Source of the DNA: Paraliobacillus ryukyuensis
Lineage (GTDB): Bacteria; Bacillota; Bacilli; Bacillales; Amphibacillaceae
Reading direction: 5' to 3'
Length of the DNA stretch: 64,000 nt
Assembly: GCF_003315295.1 (NCBI RefSeq)
Contig: NZ_QNRI01000001.1
Coordinates: 62,001-126,000 of the forward strand
The translations under genes were made by a program, and so were the position numbers. Below the pieces are notes generated by a model. The model did no database searches and was not told the DNA's origin. It saw nothing but the letters and a program-made list of their open reading frames with translations. Positions within the stretch are counted from its first letter, which is position 1. Each line of letters opens with the position of its first letter. Below are positions 10,510 to 18,817 of this stretch, in pieces.

Positions 10510-11868
10510 ATGTCTACAGTGGCATTTCACACATTAGGTTGTAAGGTGAATCATTATGAAACAGAGGGAATATGGCAAATTTTCGAAAAAGAAGGTTATG
10601 AGCGTGTAGACTTTGACCACCAAGCCGATGTCTATGTGATTAACACATGTACCGTAACGAATACAGGTGATAAAAAAAGTCGACAAGTTATTCGTCGTGC
10701 AATCCGTAAGAACCCCGAGGCGGTTGTTTGTGTTACAGGTTGTTATGCCCAAACCTCTCCAGGAGAAATTTTGGAAATTCCAGGAGTCGACATTGTGGTG
10801 GGCACTCAAGAGCGACAAAAAATGATTGGCTATATCGAAGAACACCAAGAATGCAGATTACCAATTAATGGCGTCTCTAATATTATGAAAAACCGTGTTT
10901 TTGAAGAAATGGATGTACCTACTTTTACTGATCGAACAAGAGCTTCATTGAAAATACAAGAAGGCTGTAACAATTTTTGTACATTCTGTATTATTCCTTG
11001 GTCTCGGGGATTACTTCGGTCAAGACAGCCTAAACAAGTATTACAACAAGCGCAACAGCTTGTGAACGCAGGTTATAAAGAAATTGTTCTTACCGGTATT
11101 CATACTGCTGGCTATGGCGAAGATATGAAAAATTACAATTTTGCCTCTCTTTTACGAGACTTGGAAACAAAAGTAGAAGGATTAAAACGAATACGTATTT
11201 CTTCGATAGAAGCAAGTCAAATTACCGATGAAGTAATTCAAGTATTAGATGAATCCGAAAAGATCGTACGCCATTTACATATACCTCTACAATCTGGCTC
11301 TGATTCAGTTTTAGAAAGAATGCGTCGTAAGTATTCAACTAGTTATTATAAACAAAAAGTAGATCGCATCAAACAAGCACTACCTGGATTAGCAATCACT
11401 TCTGATGTAATTGTAGGTTTTCCAGGAGAAACAGATAAAGAATTTCAAGAAACATACCGTTTTATTCAAGAAATTGGTTATTCCGAATTGCACGTATTTC
11501 CATTTTCCAAACGTACAGGAACACCCGCTTCAAGAATGGATAATCAAATAGACGACGATTTAAAAAATGAGCGTGTCCATCAATTAATTGAACTCTCTAA
11601 TCAACTGGCAAGAGAATATGCATCCAATTATGAAGGAGAAGTTCTCGAAGTTATACCAGAAGAAGTTGATGAAGTATCAACTGAAGAAAATCTATTAATT
11701 GGTTATACAGATAATTATTTAAAGGTCACCTTTACTGGGACCCCGGATATGATTGGTGAAATTGTACGGGTTAAAATTAAACAAGCAGGTTACCCACTAA
11801 ATGAAGGGGAATTTGTTCGAGTGTTAGAAAATCCGGCTAGAAATCAAAAAATGGCTGCTCGTGCTTAA
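10510..11868 (+). CDS. mtaB: tRNA threonylcarbamoyladenosine methylthiotransferase MtaB
   Basis: This 452-residue enzyme converts t6A37 to ms2t6A37 in tRNAs. It has the three parts of the methylthiotransferase family. The first is an N-terminal UPF0004 domain with cysteines in TLGCKVNHYE, INTCTVT and VTGCYAQ. Next comes a radical-SAM core with C-x3-C-x2-C (CNNFCTFC) near residue 153, and last a C-terminal TRAM-like domain. The ATG at 10510 is preceded by CGGAGTG, which overlaps the rsmE stop. It is the last gene of the rightward run. Confidence 0.94.
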   Translation: MSTVAFHTLGCKVNHYETEGIWQIFEKEGYERVDFDHQADVYVINTCTVTNTGDKKSRQVIRRAIRKNPEAVVCVTGCYAQTSPGEILEIPGVDIVVGTQERQKMIGYIEEHQECRLPINGVSNIMKNRVFEEMDVPTFTDRTRASLKIQEGCNNFCTFCIIPWSRGLLRSRQPKQVLQQAQQLVNAGYKEIVLTGIHTAGYGEDMKNYNFASLLRDLETKVEGLKRIRISSIEASQITDEVIQVLDESEKIVRHLHIPLQSGSDSVLERMRRKYSTSYYKQKVDRIKQALPGLAITSDVIVGFPGETDKEFQETYRFIQEIGYSELHVFPFSKRTGTPASRMDNQIDDDLKNERVHQLIELSNQLAREYASNYEGEVLEVIPEEVDEVSTEENLLIGYTDNYLKVTFTGTPDMIGEIVRVKIKQAGYPLNEGEFVRVLENPARNQKMAARA

Positions 11869-12064
11869 AATTTAAGTAGTGTATGTTATATACCCGCTAA
11901 AAACCTTAGACAAATCTTCTATGATAAACGATACAGCATATGGTTACCTCGACAAACTAGTTTCTAACGCTAGCTAACAGAGATATACCTCGATACTGTA
12001 TCATTTTGGTTGTACGTCAAATCACGTTGGTGAGTCAGAATAGTCAACTGAATTATTTTTTGTT

Positions 12065-12104
12065 CGCGTCCTAAAGTAGCTAAACAGCTTTAGGGCGTGT
12101 TTTG
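12065..12104 (+). terminator. Possible terminator downstream of mtaB
   Basis: CGCGTCCTAAAG (12065-12076) pairs, with G-U wobbles, with CTTTAGGGCGTG (12088-12099), followed by TTTTG. It lies about 200 bases after mtaB. The stretch 11869-12064 shows no gene or other clear signal. Confidence 0.5.
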
Positions 12105-12276
12105 TTTATCGCTCTGGAAATGAGCTGGACAAGATAAAAGCGAGCAATAATAACTCCCGCGTCCGGAAATAGCGCTTTGATGATAGTGACGTAGCCAGCG
12201 TTCATATCAATAGGGAAACTCACTTTTTTTCTATCTTTTAAAGATATGGATAGGATAACGACATTTCATATAAGAT

Positions 12277-12410
12277 GGGAAGGCACAGAGTGGAGAAAAT
12301 AGGCGCGACTCTGCAGAAACAGCGCGAGCTGAAGATCTACTTGGTAAAGTGATTTTTTTACCAAGTTAGCTGAAGCGTGCCTTCCGAAAGCAAGCCGATT
12401 TCCGCAGAGG
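12277..12410 (+). repeat. Interspersed structured repeat, copy 1
   Basis: The segment contains GCGCGACTCTGCAGAAACAG, GAGCTGAAGATCTACT, a hairpin TTGGTAAA...TTTACCAA, then GTTAGCTGAAG and GCCTTCCGAAAGC. The same ordered landmarks recur near 21.5 kb and, inverted, at 39.4 kb. It does not encode a protein. It belongs to a kind of non-coding repeat that I recall as common between Bacillaceae genes ('GCGAGACTCCTGCGGGAA' type), for which I know no established function. Confidence 0.7.
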
Positions 12411-12479
12411 AATAAACATTATTCCTCATCTTTTATAGATGTTCAAACAAAAGTGACACCATCACTTAAAAGATAAATT

Positions 12480-12522
12480 TAAAAATGACGTTCGTGAATT
12501 TTTTTCTACTCACCAACGTCAT
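12480..12522 (-). terminator. Terminator of the leftward yqeW operon
   Basis: Read on the minus strand, ATGACGTTGGTGA and TCACGAACGTCAT pair over 13 positions with one mismatch and are followed by TTTTT. It lies 20 bases beyond the stop of the last leftward gene. Confidence 0.7.
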
Positions 12523-12542
12523 ATATTTTACCATCATCATTT

Positions 12543-13103
12543 TTAATCATGAACTTCTATGGTTAACTCTTTAGTTTCATCTCCACTTTGAATTTGCAGT
12601 TGAACATTGCCTTGCTCTTTAAAAGTATAGGGTGCTAATTGGTAAATACCTTTTATTTGATGACTTTCTGTTAATGATGAGATAGATGTATTTCCTAATG
12701 GCGTTAATTCAGTTTCCCATGTTTCTTTTGTTCCAGAAGGATAGTTAATTACTATCTCTGCTTTTTCTTCATTTAATGTATCCCATGTGACTAAATGAAG
12801 GTGAACTTCTTCGTCTTTTTTCACTAGCTGATCAGCATAATAACCAACCTCTCCGATGTCTCCAAATACTGTATAATTTTCTCCTTCGACTTGTATATCT
12901 AGATAAGGCGGTTGATACGTTACTTCATAATAAATGCCGTAACCAAGAAAGCCTATCGACAAAACTGTTAAAACAATTATCGTCTTTTTATATGTTCCTG
13001 CTTTGAAACTACTCATCATAGATGAATAAGGGGTAAATTTATCAGCAAGTAGAAAGATTATTAATAATAATAATGTTGCAATTCCAAGTATAATAAATGT
13101 CAT
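12543..13103 (-). CDS. Unknown membrane-anchored protein with extracellular domain
   Basis: I do not recognise this 186-residue protein. It has two hydrophobic segments (about residues 2-22 and 40-58), then about 125 residues rich in beta-strand-like alternation, with VHLHLVTWDTL, VINYPSGTKETW and NVQLQIQSGDETKELTIEV. This suggests an immunoglobulin-like fold outside the membrane. I chose the ATG at 13103 because AAGGAGGTGAT lies seven bases upstream. It is downstream of yqeW on the same strand and probably co-transcribed; a link with ion transport would be inference only. Confidence 0.7.
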   Translation of the reverse strand: MTFIILGIATLLLLIIFLLADKFTPYSSMMSSFKAGTYKKTIIVLTVLSIGFLGYGIYYEVTYQPPYLDIQVEGENYTVFGDIGEVGYYADQLVKKDEEVHLHLVTWDTLNEEKAEIVINYPSGTKETWETELTPLGNTSISSLTESHQIKGIYQLAPYTFKEQGNVQLQIQSGDETKELTIEVHD

Positions 13104-13181
13104 GATTATCACCTCCTTATATAATTGTACGTCCAAGGGTTCTAGGTGGTTTCAAATTCACTTGAAAAATCGTAACAATAT

Positions 13182-14084
13182 TTAAGTTAACTTATTAATA
13201 ATAAACGGGATAAAAGGAAGAACGATTAATACTGAAAATACATTAAATATAACAGCAATATGTGCCAGCTGCTGTATTGGTTCTGTGGCTAATTGAACAG
13301 CGATCGATTGCAAAAATGAATAGAAGGGAACGGCGATACAGACTGTTATAATGTTAAAAGCTGTGTGTGTGATGGCAACAAGTTTCGCTTGTTTTGAAGC
13401 CGTGATTGCTGCGATTAAACCAGTCACACAAGTACCAATATTGGAACCCAATATAATCGCAATAGCGTTTGCTAATGGAACTACTCCTTCCTGTACCATC
13501 GCTGCAGTTAAAGCAAATGTTGCGCTGGACGATTGAAGAATGGCACTGGCGATTGTGCCAATAACAATTCCGTTGACTACATATTCGTTTGTAGTGAAAA
13601 TTTCTGTAAAAGTGAAGGTTCGATTGACAATGGGCATTAAAGATTGAAAACCATTCATTGCAATAAAAATACTACCCAGGCCTAAACAAACACAACCAAA
13701 ATAATAAATTTTTTGTTTATTTAAAATGAGACAAATTACGCCAATTACAAAAATTAAAGGATATGGGAGTATATGATTGATTGTTAGTAATTCACCTGTC
13801 ATTGTGGTACCAATGTTTGCACCAAGAATAATGCCTATTGTTTGTTTGTAAGTTAATACATCAATCGTTACTAGACTAATCGTAATGATTAATACAACAG
13901 AGCTACTTTGTAGCAAAGCAGTTGCTGTCATACCGATTAGAACACTTTTAACCAGATGATTGGTACTTGATGAAATCCAATCTGTTAATCTAGATTCCGT
14001 ATAAAATATTAATCCATTTTGTAACAAACGCATGCCCATGAAAAATAGTATTAGATATACACCTAGATAAGATAGCAGCTCCAT
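13182..14084 (-). CDS. yqeW: Na+/Pi-cotransporter-family membrane protein (YqeW)
   Basis: This 300-residue polytopic protein carries two inverted copies of the Na/Pi-cotransporter repeat, with the QSSS signatures LLQSSSVVL (near residue 58) and ILQSSSATF (near 185), each followed by LGANIGTT / LGSNIGTC. It lacks the C-terminal PhoU domain found in the second transporter at 42.7 kb. The start follows AGAGGAGGTTAACG. B. subtilis has yqeW at the same place after yqeV/mtaB. The substrate is not certain: phosphate or another anion. Confidence 0.85.
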   Translation of the reverse strand: MELLSYLGVYLILFFMGMRLLQNGLIFYTESRLTDWISSSTNHLVKSVLIGMTATALLQSSSVVLIITISLVTIDVLTYKQTIGIILGANIGTTMTGELLTINHILPYPLIFVIGVICLILNKQKIYYFGCVCLGLGSIFIAMNGFQSLMPIVNRTFTFTEIFTTNEYVVNGIVIGTIASAILQSSSATFALTAAMVQEGVVPLANAIAIILGSNIGTCVTGLIAAITASKQAKLVAITHTAFNIITVCIAVPFYSFLQSIAVQLATEPIQQLAHIAVIFNVFSVLIVLPFIPFIINKLT

Positions 14085-14158
14085 TCGTTAACCTCCTCTT
14101 ATTAACGATATGGACAGGACATGACATTCATGAAAAAGCCAATAGATAAAATCAAAAG

Positions 14159-14187
14159 TTGACCTGGAAAAAACCTTATATTATAAT
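14159..14187 (+). promoter_or_regulatory. Sigma-A promoter of rpsU-yqeY
   Basis: TTGACC at 14159-14164, a 17-base spacer and a perfect TATAAT at 14182-14187. The predicted start is about 14194, leaving a leader of about 65 bases that contains a perfect 8-bp inverted repeat (14198-14218). Confidence 0.8.
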
Positions 14188-14259
14188 ATGGTAGAGGCAT
14201 ATGTACACCTTACATATGTCATATTAAATTGTTGATGCTTCGGAGGGAGGGAAATTAGC

Positions 14260-14433
14260 ATGTCAAACACAACTCGCGTTCGTAAAAACGAGTCTCTTGA
14301 AGATGCTCTTCGTCGCTTTAAACGCAGTGTATCCAAATCTGGTACATTGTCTGAATATCGTAAGCGTGAATTTTATGAAAAACCTAGTGTTCGCCGTAAG
14401 AAAAAATCTGAGGCAGCTAGAAAACGTAAGTAA
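14260..14433 (+). CDS. rpsU: 30S ribosomal protein S21
   Basis: A small, very basic 57-residue protein beginning [20 protein letters not shown] and ending [11 protein letters not shown], as in Bacillus S21. It starts at the ATG at 14260, ten bases after GGAGGGAGG. S21 helps the 30S subunit bind mRNA leaders. It is followed by yqeY, the usual Firmicutes order. Confidence 0.97.
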   Translation: MSNTTRVRKNESLEDALRRFKRSVSKSGTLSEYRKREFYEKPSVRRKKKSEAARKRK

Positions 14434-14489
14434 TTCTAATTGCATGAATGGAAAGTTCTTTTTTTCCTAAAAGAGGGTGTAGAAGTAGA

Positions 14490-14936
14490 ATGTCATTATT
14501 AGAACGTCTTAATCAAGATATGAAAGAAGCGATGAAAAGTAAAGATAAAGAAAAACTAAGCGTTATACGTATGGTGAAAGCATCTTTACAAAATGAAGCG
14601 ATTAAACTTGGTAAAGACGAGTTAACAGAAGAAGAAGAGATCACTGTTTTATCAAGAGAGGTAAAACAAAGGAAAGATTCCCTCCATGAATTTAAAGAAG
14701 CTGGACGCGATGATCTTGTAGAAAAATTAAATGATGAATTAAACGTTTTACAAGTATATATGCCTGAGCAGCTTTCAAGTGAAGAATTAGAACAAATTGT
14801 TTTACAAACCATTCAAGAAGTAAATGCTACTTCTAAAAAAGAAATGGGTAAAGTAATGGGTGCGCTAATGCCTAAAGTAAAAGGTAAAGCAGATGGTACG
14901 GAAGTAAAACAACTAGTACAAAAACACCTATCATAA
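14490..14936 (+). CDS. yqeY: GatB/YqeY-domain protein
   Basis: A 148-residue, mainly helical protein with the YqeY pattern. It has [20 protein letters not shown] at the N-terminus and [18 protein letters not shown] at the C-terminus, which resembles the tail domain of GatB. That domain contacts tRNA in amidotransferases; the role of free YqeY is not settled. I chose the ATG at 14490 after AGAGGGTG, giving the same length as in B. subtilis. Probably co-transcribed with rpsU and closed by the terminator at 14965. Confidence 0.9.
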   Translation: MSLLERLNQDMKEAMKSKDKEKLSVIRMVKASLQNEAIKLGKDELTEEEEITVLSREVKQRKDSLHEFKEAGRDDLVEKLNDELNVLQVYMPEQLSSEELEQIVLQTIQEVNATSKKEMGKVMGALMPKVKGKADGTEVKQLVQKHLS

Positions 14937-14964
14937 ATCTGTTTATTTTAATGGTTTTATAACA

Positions 14965-15008
14965 AATAATCCCCTATCGCATCTATTTCGTGATAGGGGA
15001 TTATTTTT
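14965..15008 (+). terminator. Terminator after yqeY
   Basis: AATAATCCCCTATC (14965-14978) pairs perfectly with GATAGGGGATTATT (14992-15005), a 14-bp stem followed by TTT. Confidence 0.9.
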
Positions 15009-15087
15009 AACTAAGTTGTTTAATAATATGTACTGTATTATTAAATGAAACTTAATTAAGAAACTTATTGAAAAAATTATGAAAACA

Positions 15088-15114
15088 TGGAACTTTTTAA
15101 TTTTTATGCTCGTA
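15088..15114 (+). promoter_or_regulatory. ECF-sigma (sigma-W-like) promoter of nfeD-floA
   Basis: TGGAAC at 15088-15093 and CGTA at 15111-15114 are separated by 17 bases and lie 40 bases before the nfeD start. This fits the sigma-W pattern (TGAAAC, 16-17 bases, CGTA). The homologous B. subtilis operon yqeZ-yqfA-yqfB is a known sigma-W operon. Confidence 0.65.
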
Positions 15115-15153
15115 GATAGTATACATAATGGTTTAGTGGAGGGGAGGGGTAAT

Positions 15154-16491
15154 GTGAAAAAACTAAATTTATTAATAATCATCCTCTGTGTTAGCTTTCT
15201 TGGAATAATTGGTTTTCATTCAAATGATAGCGCCTATGCAGCAGGTTCTGGCGATGGTAAGCTCGTATATGTCATTCCAATTGAAAAAGAAGTAGAAAGA
15301 GGTTTACAAGCGTTTTTAGACCGAACAACTTCAGAAGCTGTAGCAGCGAATGCTGATCATATCATTTTCGAATTGAATACACCTGGTGGACGTGTAGATG
15401 CAGCAAATGATATAGCTGAGTTATTGCAGGATTTAAATATTGAAACCACTTCATTTATTACAAGTCAAGCGCTATCTGCTGGTTCTTATATCGCGCTGAA
15501 TACAGATAATATATACATGAAACCACAAGCAACAATGGGTGCAAGTGGGGTCATTAATTCAGATGGAACTGCAGCTAATAAGAAGGCGCAATCAGCTTGG
15601 TTAAGTGCAATGCGCAGTGCAGCAGAGTCAAAGGGAAGAGATCCTTTATATGCAGCAGCTATGGCAGATGCTTCGGTTGATTTGCCGGAATATAATGCTG
15701 GGGAAGGTAAGTATTTAACCCTTGGTCCACGAGAAGCCGTAGAGGTAGGTTATGCCAAAGCGGTAGTTAATCATCGTACCGCATTGTTGAATGAACTTGG
15801 ACTTAGTAATGCGAAAATTGTTGAAACAGAAGTAACTTTTTCAGAAGAGCTAGCCCGTTTCTTTACAAATTCAACTGTCGTACCGATTTTATTATCATTA
15901 GCCAGCATTGGTTTAATTGTTGAATTATATTCACCAGGATTTGGAATACCTGGATCAATTGGACTTGTATCGCTTGTTTTATTTTTCTACGGACATATTG
16001 TTGCTGGCTTTGCTGGTTACGAAGCAATTATTCTATTAATTTTAGGTCTTGTCTTAATTATAGCTGAGATCTTTGTTCCTGGTGGTATCATCGGCCTCCT
16101 AGGTGTAGGTGCATTGGTTGGTTCGTTATACATGTCAGCAGTTGATATCGGTCAAATGAGTATAAGTATTGCTATCGCTTTTGTTGTAGCAATCATTACA
16201 GCTGTGTTAATGTATAAATTAATTGGTTTAGAGAAAGGTTTTCTAAGACATATTATCCTTAATGATGCGACAACGACTGAAAAAGGTTACGTATCGTCTG
16301 TCAATCGTTTAGAACTGATTGGATTAGAAGGCACAACCGTTACCCCACTTCGACCAGCTGGGACAGCTATATTCAACGGTGAAAGACTAGATGTTGTTTC
16401 TGAGGGAGGATATATCGCTAGTCAACGACCAGTTAAAATTATGAAAACAGAAGGTTCTAGAGTAGTTGTAAGAGAAATTGACACGAATTAG
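15154..16491 (+). CDS. yqeZ: NfeD-family membrane-bound ClpP-class serine protease
   Basis: A 445-residue protein starting at GTG 15154 after GGAGGGGAGGGG. A signal peptide (about residues 1-28) is followed by a ClpP/crotonase-like protease domain. That domain has the presumed nucleophile in [11 protein letters not shown] (about residue 105) and the motif PQATMGAS. Next come four to five transmembrane segments (about 235-350) and a C-terminal OB-fold ([19 protein letters not shown]). The family pairs with flotillin-like proteins, and floA follows directly. A role in envelope-stress quality control is inferred from this pairing and the ECF promoter. Confidence 0.92.
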   Translation: MKKLNLLIIILCVSFLGIIGFHSNDSAYAAGSGDGKLVYVIPIEKEVERGLQAFLDRTTSEAVAANADHIIFELNTPGGRVDAANDIAELLQDLNIETTSFITSQALSAGSYIALNTDNIYMKPQATMGASGVINSDGTAANKKAQSAWLSAMRSAAESKGRDPLYAAAMADASVDLPEYNAGEGKYLTLGPREAVEVGYAKAVVNHRTALLNELGLSNAKIVETEVTFSEELARFFTNSTVVPILLSLASIGLIVELYSPGFGIPGSIGLVSLVLFFYGHIVAGFAGYEAIILLILGLVLIIAEIFVPGGIIGLLGVGALVGSLYMSAVDIGQMSISIAIAFVVAIITAVLMYKLIGLEKGFLRHIILNDATTTEKGYVSSVNRLELIGLEGTTVTPLRPAGTAIFNGERLDVVSEGGYIASQRPVKIMKTEGSRVVVREIDTN

Positions 16492-16505
16492 GAGGAAACA
16501 ATAAA

Positions 16506-17492
16506 ATGACAAACGAACAAATTTTATCACTCGTCATTATTGGAATCATCATTATAGCGGTCGCTATATTATTCACGTTTATTCCAGTGATGCTATGGAT
16601 TAGTGCTTTAGCGGCAGGTGTGAAAGTTAGTATTTTTACATTGATTGGTATGCGATTACGTCGAGTAGTACCTGCTCGAGTAATTAATCCGTTAATCAAA
16701 GCACATAAAGCCGGATTAGATGTCAATACGAATCAATTGGAAAGTCATTACTTAGCTGGTGGTAATGTTGACCGTGTGGTAAATGCATTAATTGCTGCAC
16801 AACGTGCCAATATTGAACTTAGTTTTGAGCGTGCCGCAGCGATTGATTTAGCTGGACGTGACGTTTTAGAAGCTGTTCAAATGAGCGTTAATCCAAAAGT
16901 AATTGAAACACCTTTTATTGCTGGTATTGCAATGGATGGAATTGAAGTAAAAGCAAAAGCACGAATTACAGTTCGTGCAAATATCGATCGTTTAGTCGGT
17001 GGTGCTGGAGAAGATACTGTTATCGCACGTGTAGGTGAAGGTGTAGTAAGTACAATTGGTAGTTCAGAAGCACATACGGCGGTATTAGAAAACCCGGATT
17101 CTATTTCTCATAATGTGTTAAATCGAGGGCTTGACGCTGGAACTGCATTCGAAATTTTATCCATTGATATTGCTGATGTAGATATCGGTAAAAATATTGG
17201 TGCTATTCTTCAAACTGATCAAGCTGAAGCTGATAAGAATATTGCACAAGCGAAAGCTGAGGAACGTCGTGCAATGGCTGTTGCGCAAGAACAAGAAATG
17301 GTTGCACGTGTACAAGAAATGCGCGCGAAAGTTGTAGAAGCCGAAGCGGATGTACCACAAGCATTAGCTGAAGCATTGCGCTCAGGCAATATGGGTGTCA
17401 TGGATTACATGAACTATAAGAATATTGATGCAGATACAGATATGCGCGATTCTATCGGTAAATTATCAAATGATGATTCAGATGAAGAATAA
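16506..17492 (+). CDS. floA: Flotillin-like protein FloA
   Basis: This 328-residue SPFH protein has a single hydrophobic hairpin (about residues 6-45), a flotillin/band-7 region and a C-terminal coiled-coil rich in Glu/Ala ([22 protein letters not shown]). FloA assembles in membrane microdomains and affects fluidity and secretion. It starts 15 bases after nfeD, at an ATG following AGGAGGAAAC. Length is the same as in B. subtilis. Confidence 0.95.
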   Translation: MTNEQILSLVIIGIIIIAVAILFTFIPVMLWISALAAGVKVSIFTLIGMRLRRVVPARVINPLIKAHKAGLDVNTNQLESHYLAGGNVDRVVNALIAAQRANIELSFERAAAIDLAGRDVLEAVQMSVNPKVIETPFIAGIAMDGIEVKAKARITVRANIDRLVGGAGEDTVIARVGEGVVSTIGSSEAHTAVLENPDSISHNVLNRGLDAGTAFEILSIDIADVDIGKNIGAILQTDQAEADKNIAQAKAEERRAMAVAQEQEMVARVQEMRAKVVEAEADVPQALAEALRSGNMGVMDYMNYKNIDADTDMRDSIGKLSNDDSDEE

Positions 17493-17536
17493 GTTAAAAC
17501 ATTCGATGCCGTTCATTTGTAAAGGAGTGATGGCAA

Positions 17537-18001
17537 GTGGATAATATTTTGACGATCCTTACCTTGTTATTTGCAGCAGGTGGTGGGTTGTTAAGTTTAT
17601 TCGGGAAAAAGGATGAGGAAGAGGAAACAAAATCATCTCCTCGTCCAACACAATCAAGAACGCAGCAAAAACCTGTTGAACGGCCGGAAAAGACGCAAAA
17701 GCCAAGACAGTCAGCTGAATTGCAGACTTATTTTGATGAAAAACAAGAACAATTGAAGCAATTACAATCGAATCTCGGTGTGGATCCTGAATCAAGCCAA
17801 TATGAACAAGCATTGCAAAAGTATCAAGAGTTGAAAGTAAAGAAGGAATCCAAACCGAAAACAAAGCAAAGAAAAACAGCTTTTTCAGTTGCAAGAAATA
17901 TTTCAAAAGAAGGTTTAGCTGAAAGTGTGATTATGTCGGAAGTGTTAGGCCCACCAAGAGCTAAAAAACCATATCAACAAAAAAAATATACCAAACAATA
18001 A
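17537..18001 (+). CDS. Unknown small anchored protein, third gene of the nfeD-floA operon
   Basis: The protein has 154 residues. It starts at GTG 17537, nine bases after AAAGGAGTG. A hydrophobic N-terminus (about residues 4-22) is followed by a polar, Pro/Gln/Lys-rich region, a short helical stretch (LQTYFDEKQEQLKQLQSNLG) and a basic C-terminal segment with SKEGLAESVIMSEVLGPPRA. It occupies the yqfB position, but I cannot confirm that it is the same family. It may assist the flotillin complex; that is inference from position. Confidence 0.75.
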   Translation: MDNILTILTLLFAAGGGLLSLFGKKDEEEETKSSPRPTQSRTQQKPVERPEKTQKPRQSAELQTYFDEKQEQLKQLQSNLGVDPESSQYEQALQKYQELKVKKESKPKTKQRKTAFSVARNISKEGLAESVIMSEVLGPPRAKKPYQQKKYTKQ

Positions 18002-18052
18002 CTGTCTTCCCAGATTACATGGTGTTGGGAAACAACCAATACTGTTATTAGT

Positions 18053-18087
18053 AACGTCACCCCAATAGTTGAGGTGGCGTTTTTTTA
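18053..18087 (+). terminator. Terminator of the nfeD-floA operon
   Basis: ACGTCACC and GGTGGCGT pair (one G-U) around an 11-base loop and are followed by seven T residues. Confidence 0.8.
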
Positions 18088-18414
18088 TATGGAGATAGTA
18101 CATATCACCTTTAGGAATAAACATGACAATGAATGGCTAGAAAAAGCGAGGGGAGTTAAACCGTAGTTATTGTCAATATAACTCGAAAGCTTAAAGATTG
18201 GTATAAAGCGAAGTAATATATATTTAAAACAACTCCCTATACAACAAAAGTTTTGTCAGAGCCTCTTTTTGCACCTCAATCGCCAAATTCACTTCAGGTA
18301 CTAAAAATAGACAAAGTGCAAGTACTTGAAGATCAATAAAAATAACAGCTTCCCTTTTCCTAGTTCTGTTTCTTTTTAACCATACATATATTAAAGATGG
18401 AGGAGGGTATCTGG
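18088..18414 (+). promoter_or_regulatory. Non-coding stretch with a possible sigma-E -10 box before yqfC
   Basis: No gene is visible in these 327 bases. CATACATA at 18381-18388 matches the sigma-E -10 consensus (CATACANT) and lies 27-34 bases before the yqfC start. A clear -35 element is not seen. B. subtilis yqfC-yqfD belong to the mother-cell sigma-E regulon, which makes the match plausible. Confidence 0.35.
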
Positions 18415-18696
18415 ATGAATAGATGGCATCAACGAATCGACAATTGGTTAACCAATCATCTGAAATTACCTTCTGATGTGGTATTGGAGTTGCCTAGAGT
18501 CACAACTATTGGGCAATTTCATGCTTACATAGAAAATCATCAAGGTTTAATAATCTTTAACGAAGATGAAATTCAGTTAAAAATGTCTAAAGGAAAGCTT
18601 AAAATAACAGGGCGAAATTTTGTCATTAAGACACTTTTACCTGAAGAAATCTTAATTGAAGGCATAATCTCTACTATTAGTTATGTAACACAATGA
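18415..18696 (+). CDS. yqfC: Sporulation protein YqfC
   Basis: A 93-residue protein of the YqfC/YabP family, with the typical LKLPSDVVLELPRVTTIG and IKTLLPEEILIEGIISTISY. I chose the ATG at 18415, eight bases after GGAGGAGG. This gives exactly the B. subtilis length, and an ATG at 18397 would precede the ribosome site. YabP-like proteins act in the mother cell in spore coat or cortex assembly. It pairs with yqfD downstream. Confidence 0.88.
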   Translation: MNRWHQRIDNWLTNHLKLPSDVVLELPRVTTIGQFHAYIENHQGLIIFNEDEIQLKMSKGKLKITGRNFVIKTLLPEEILIEGIISTISYVTQ

Positions 18697-18817
18697 TATT
18701 GAAGTCGTAGTTAGCATTTTTCGTAGGCATAAACAATTACAAAAGAGCAACGACTGTTTGCGGTTTAAACCACCTCAGGCATGCATTTAACAAAAGTTAG
18801 CTATTGGAGGCAATAAA

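Noticed and set aside
15079-15153. Longer N-terminus for NfeD starting at 15079
   Set aside because: This start precedes the ECF promoter's -10 element and the ribosome site at 15136-15150. GTG 15154 gives a normal signal peptide.
18149-18240. GGGAGTT/AACTCCC pairing as a regulatory hairpin before yqfC
   Set aside because: The arms are 7 bases and about 70 bases apart with no supporting inner structure.
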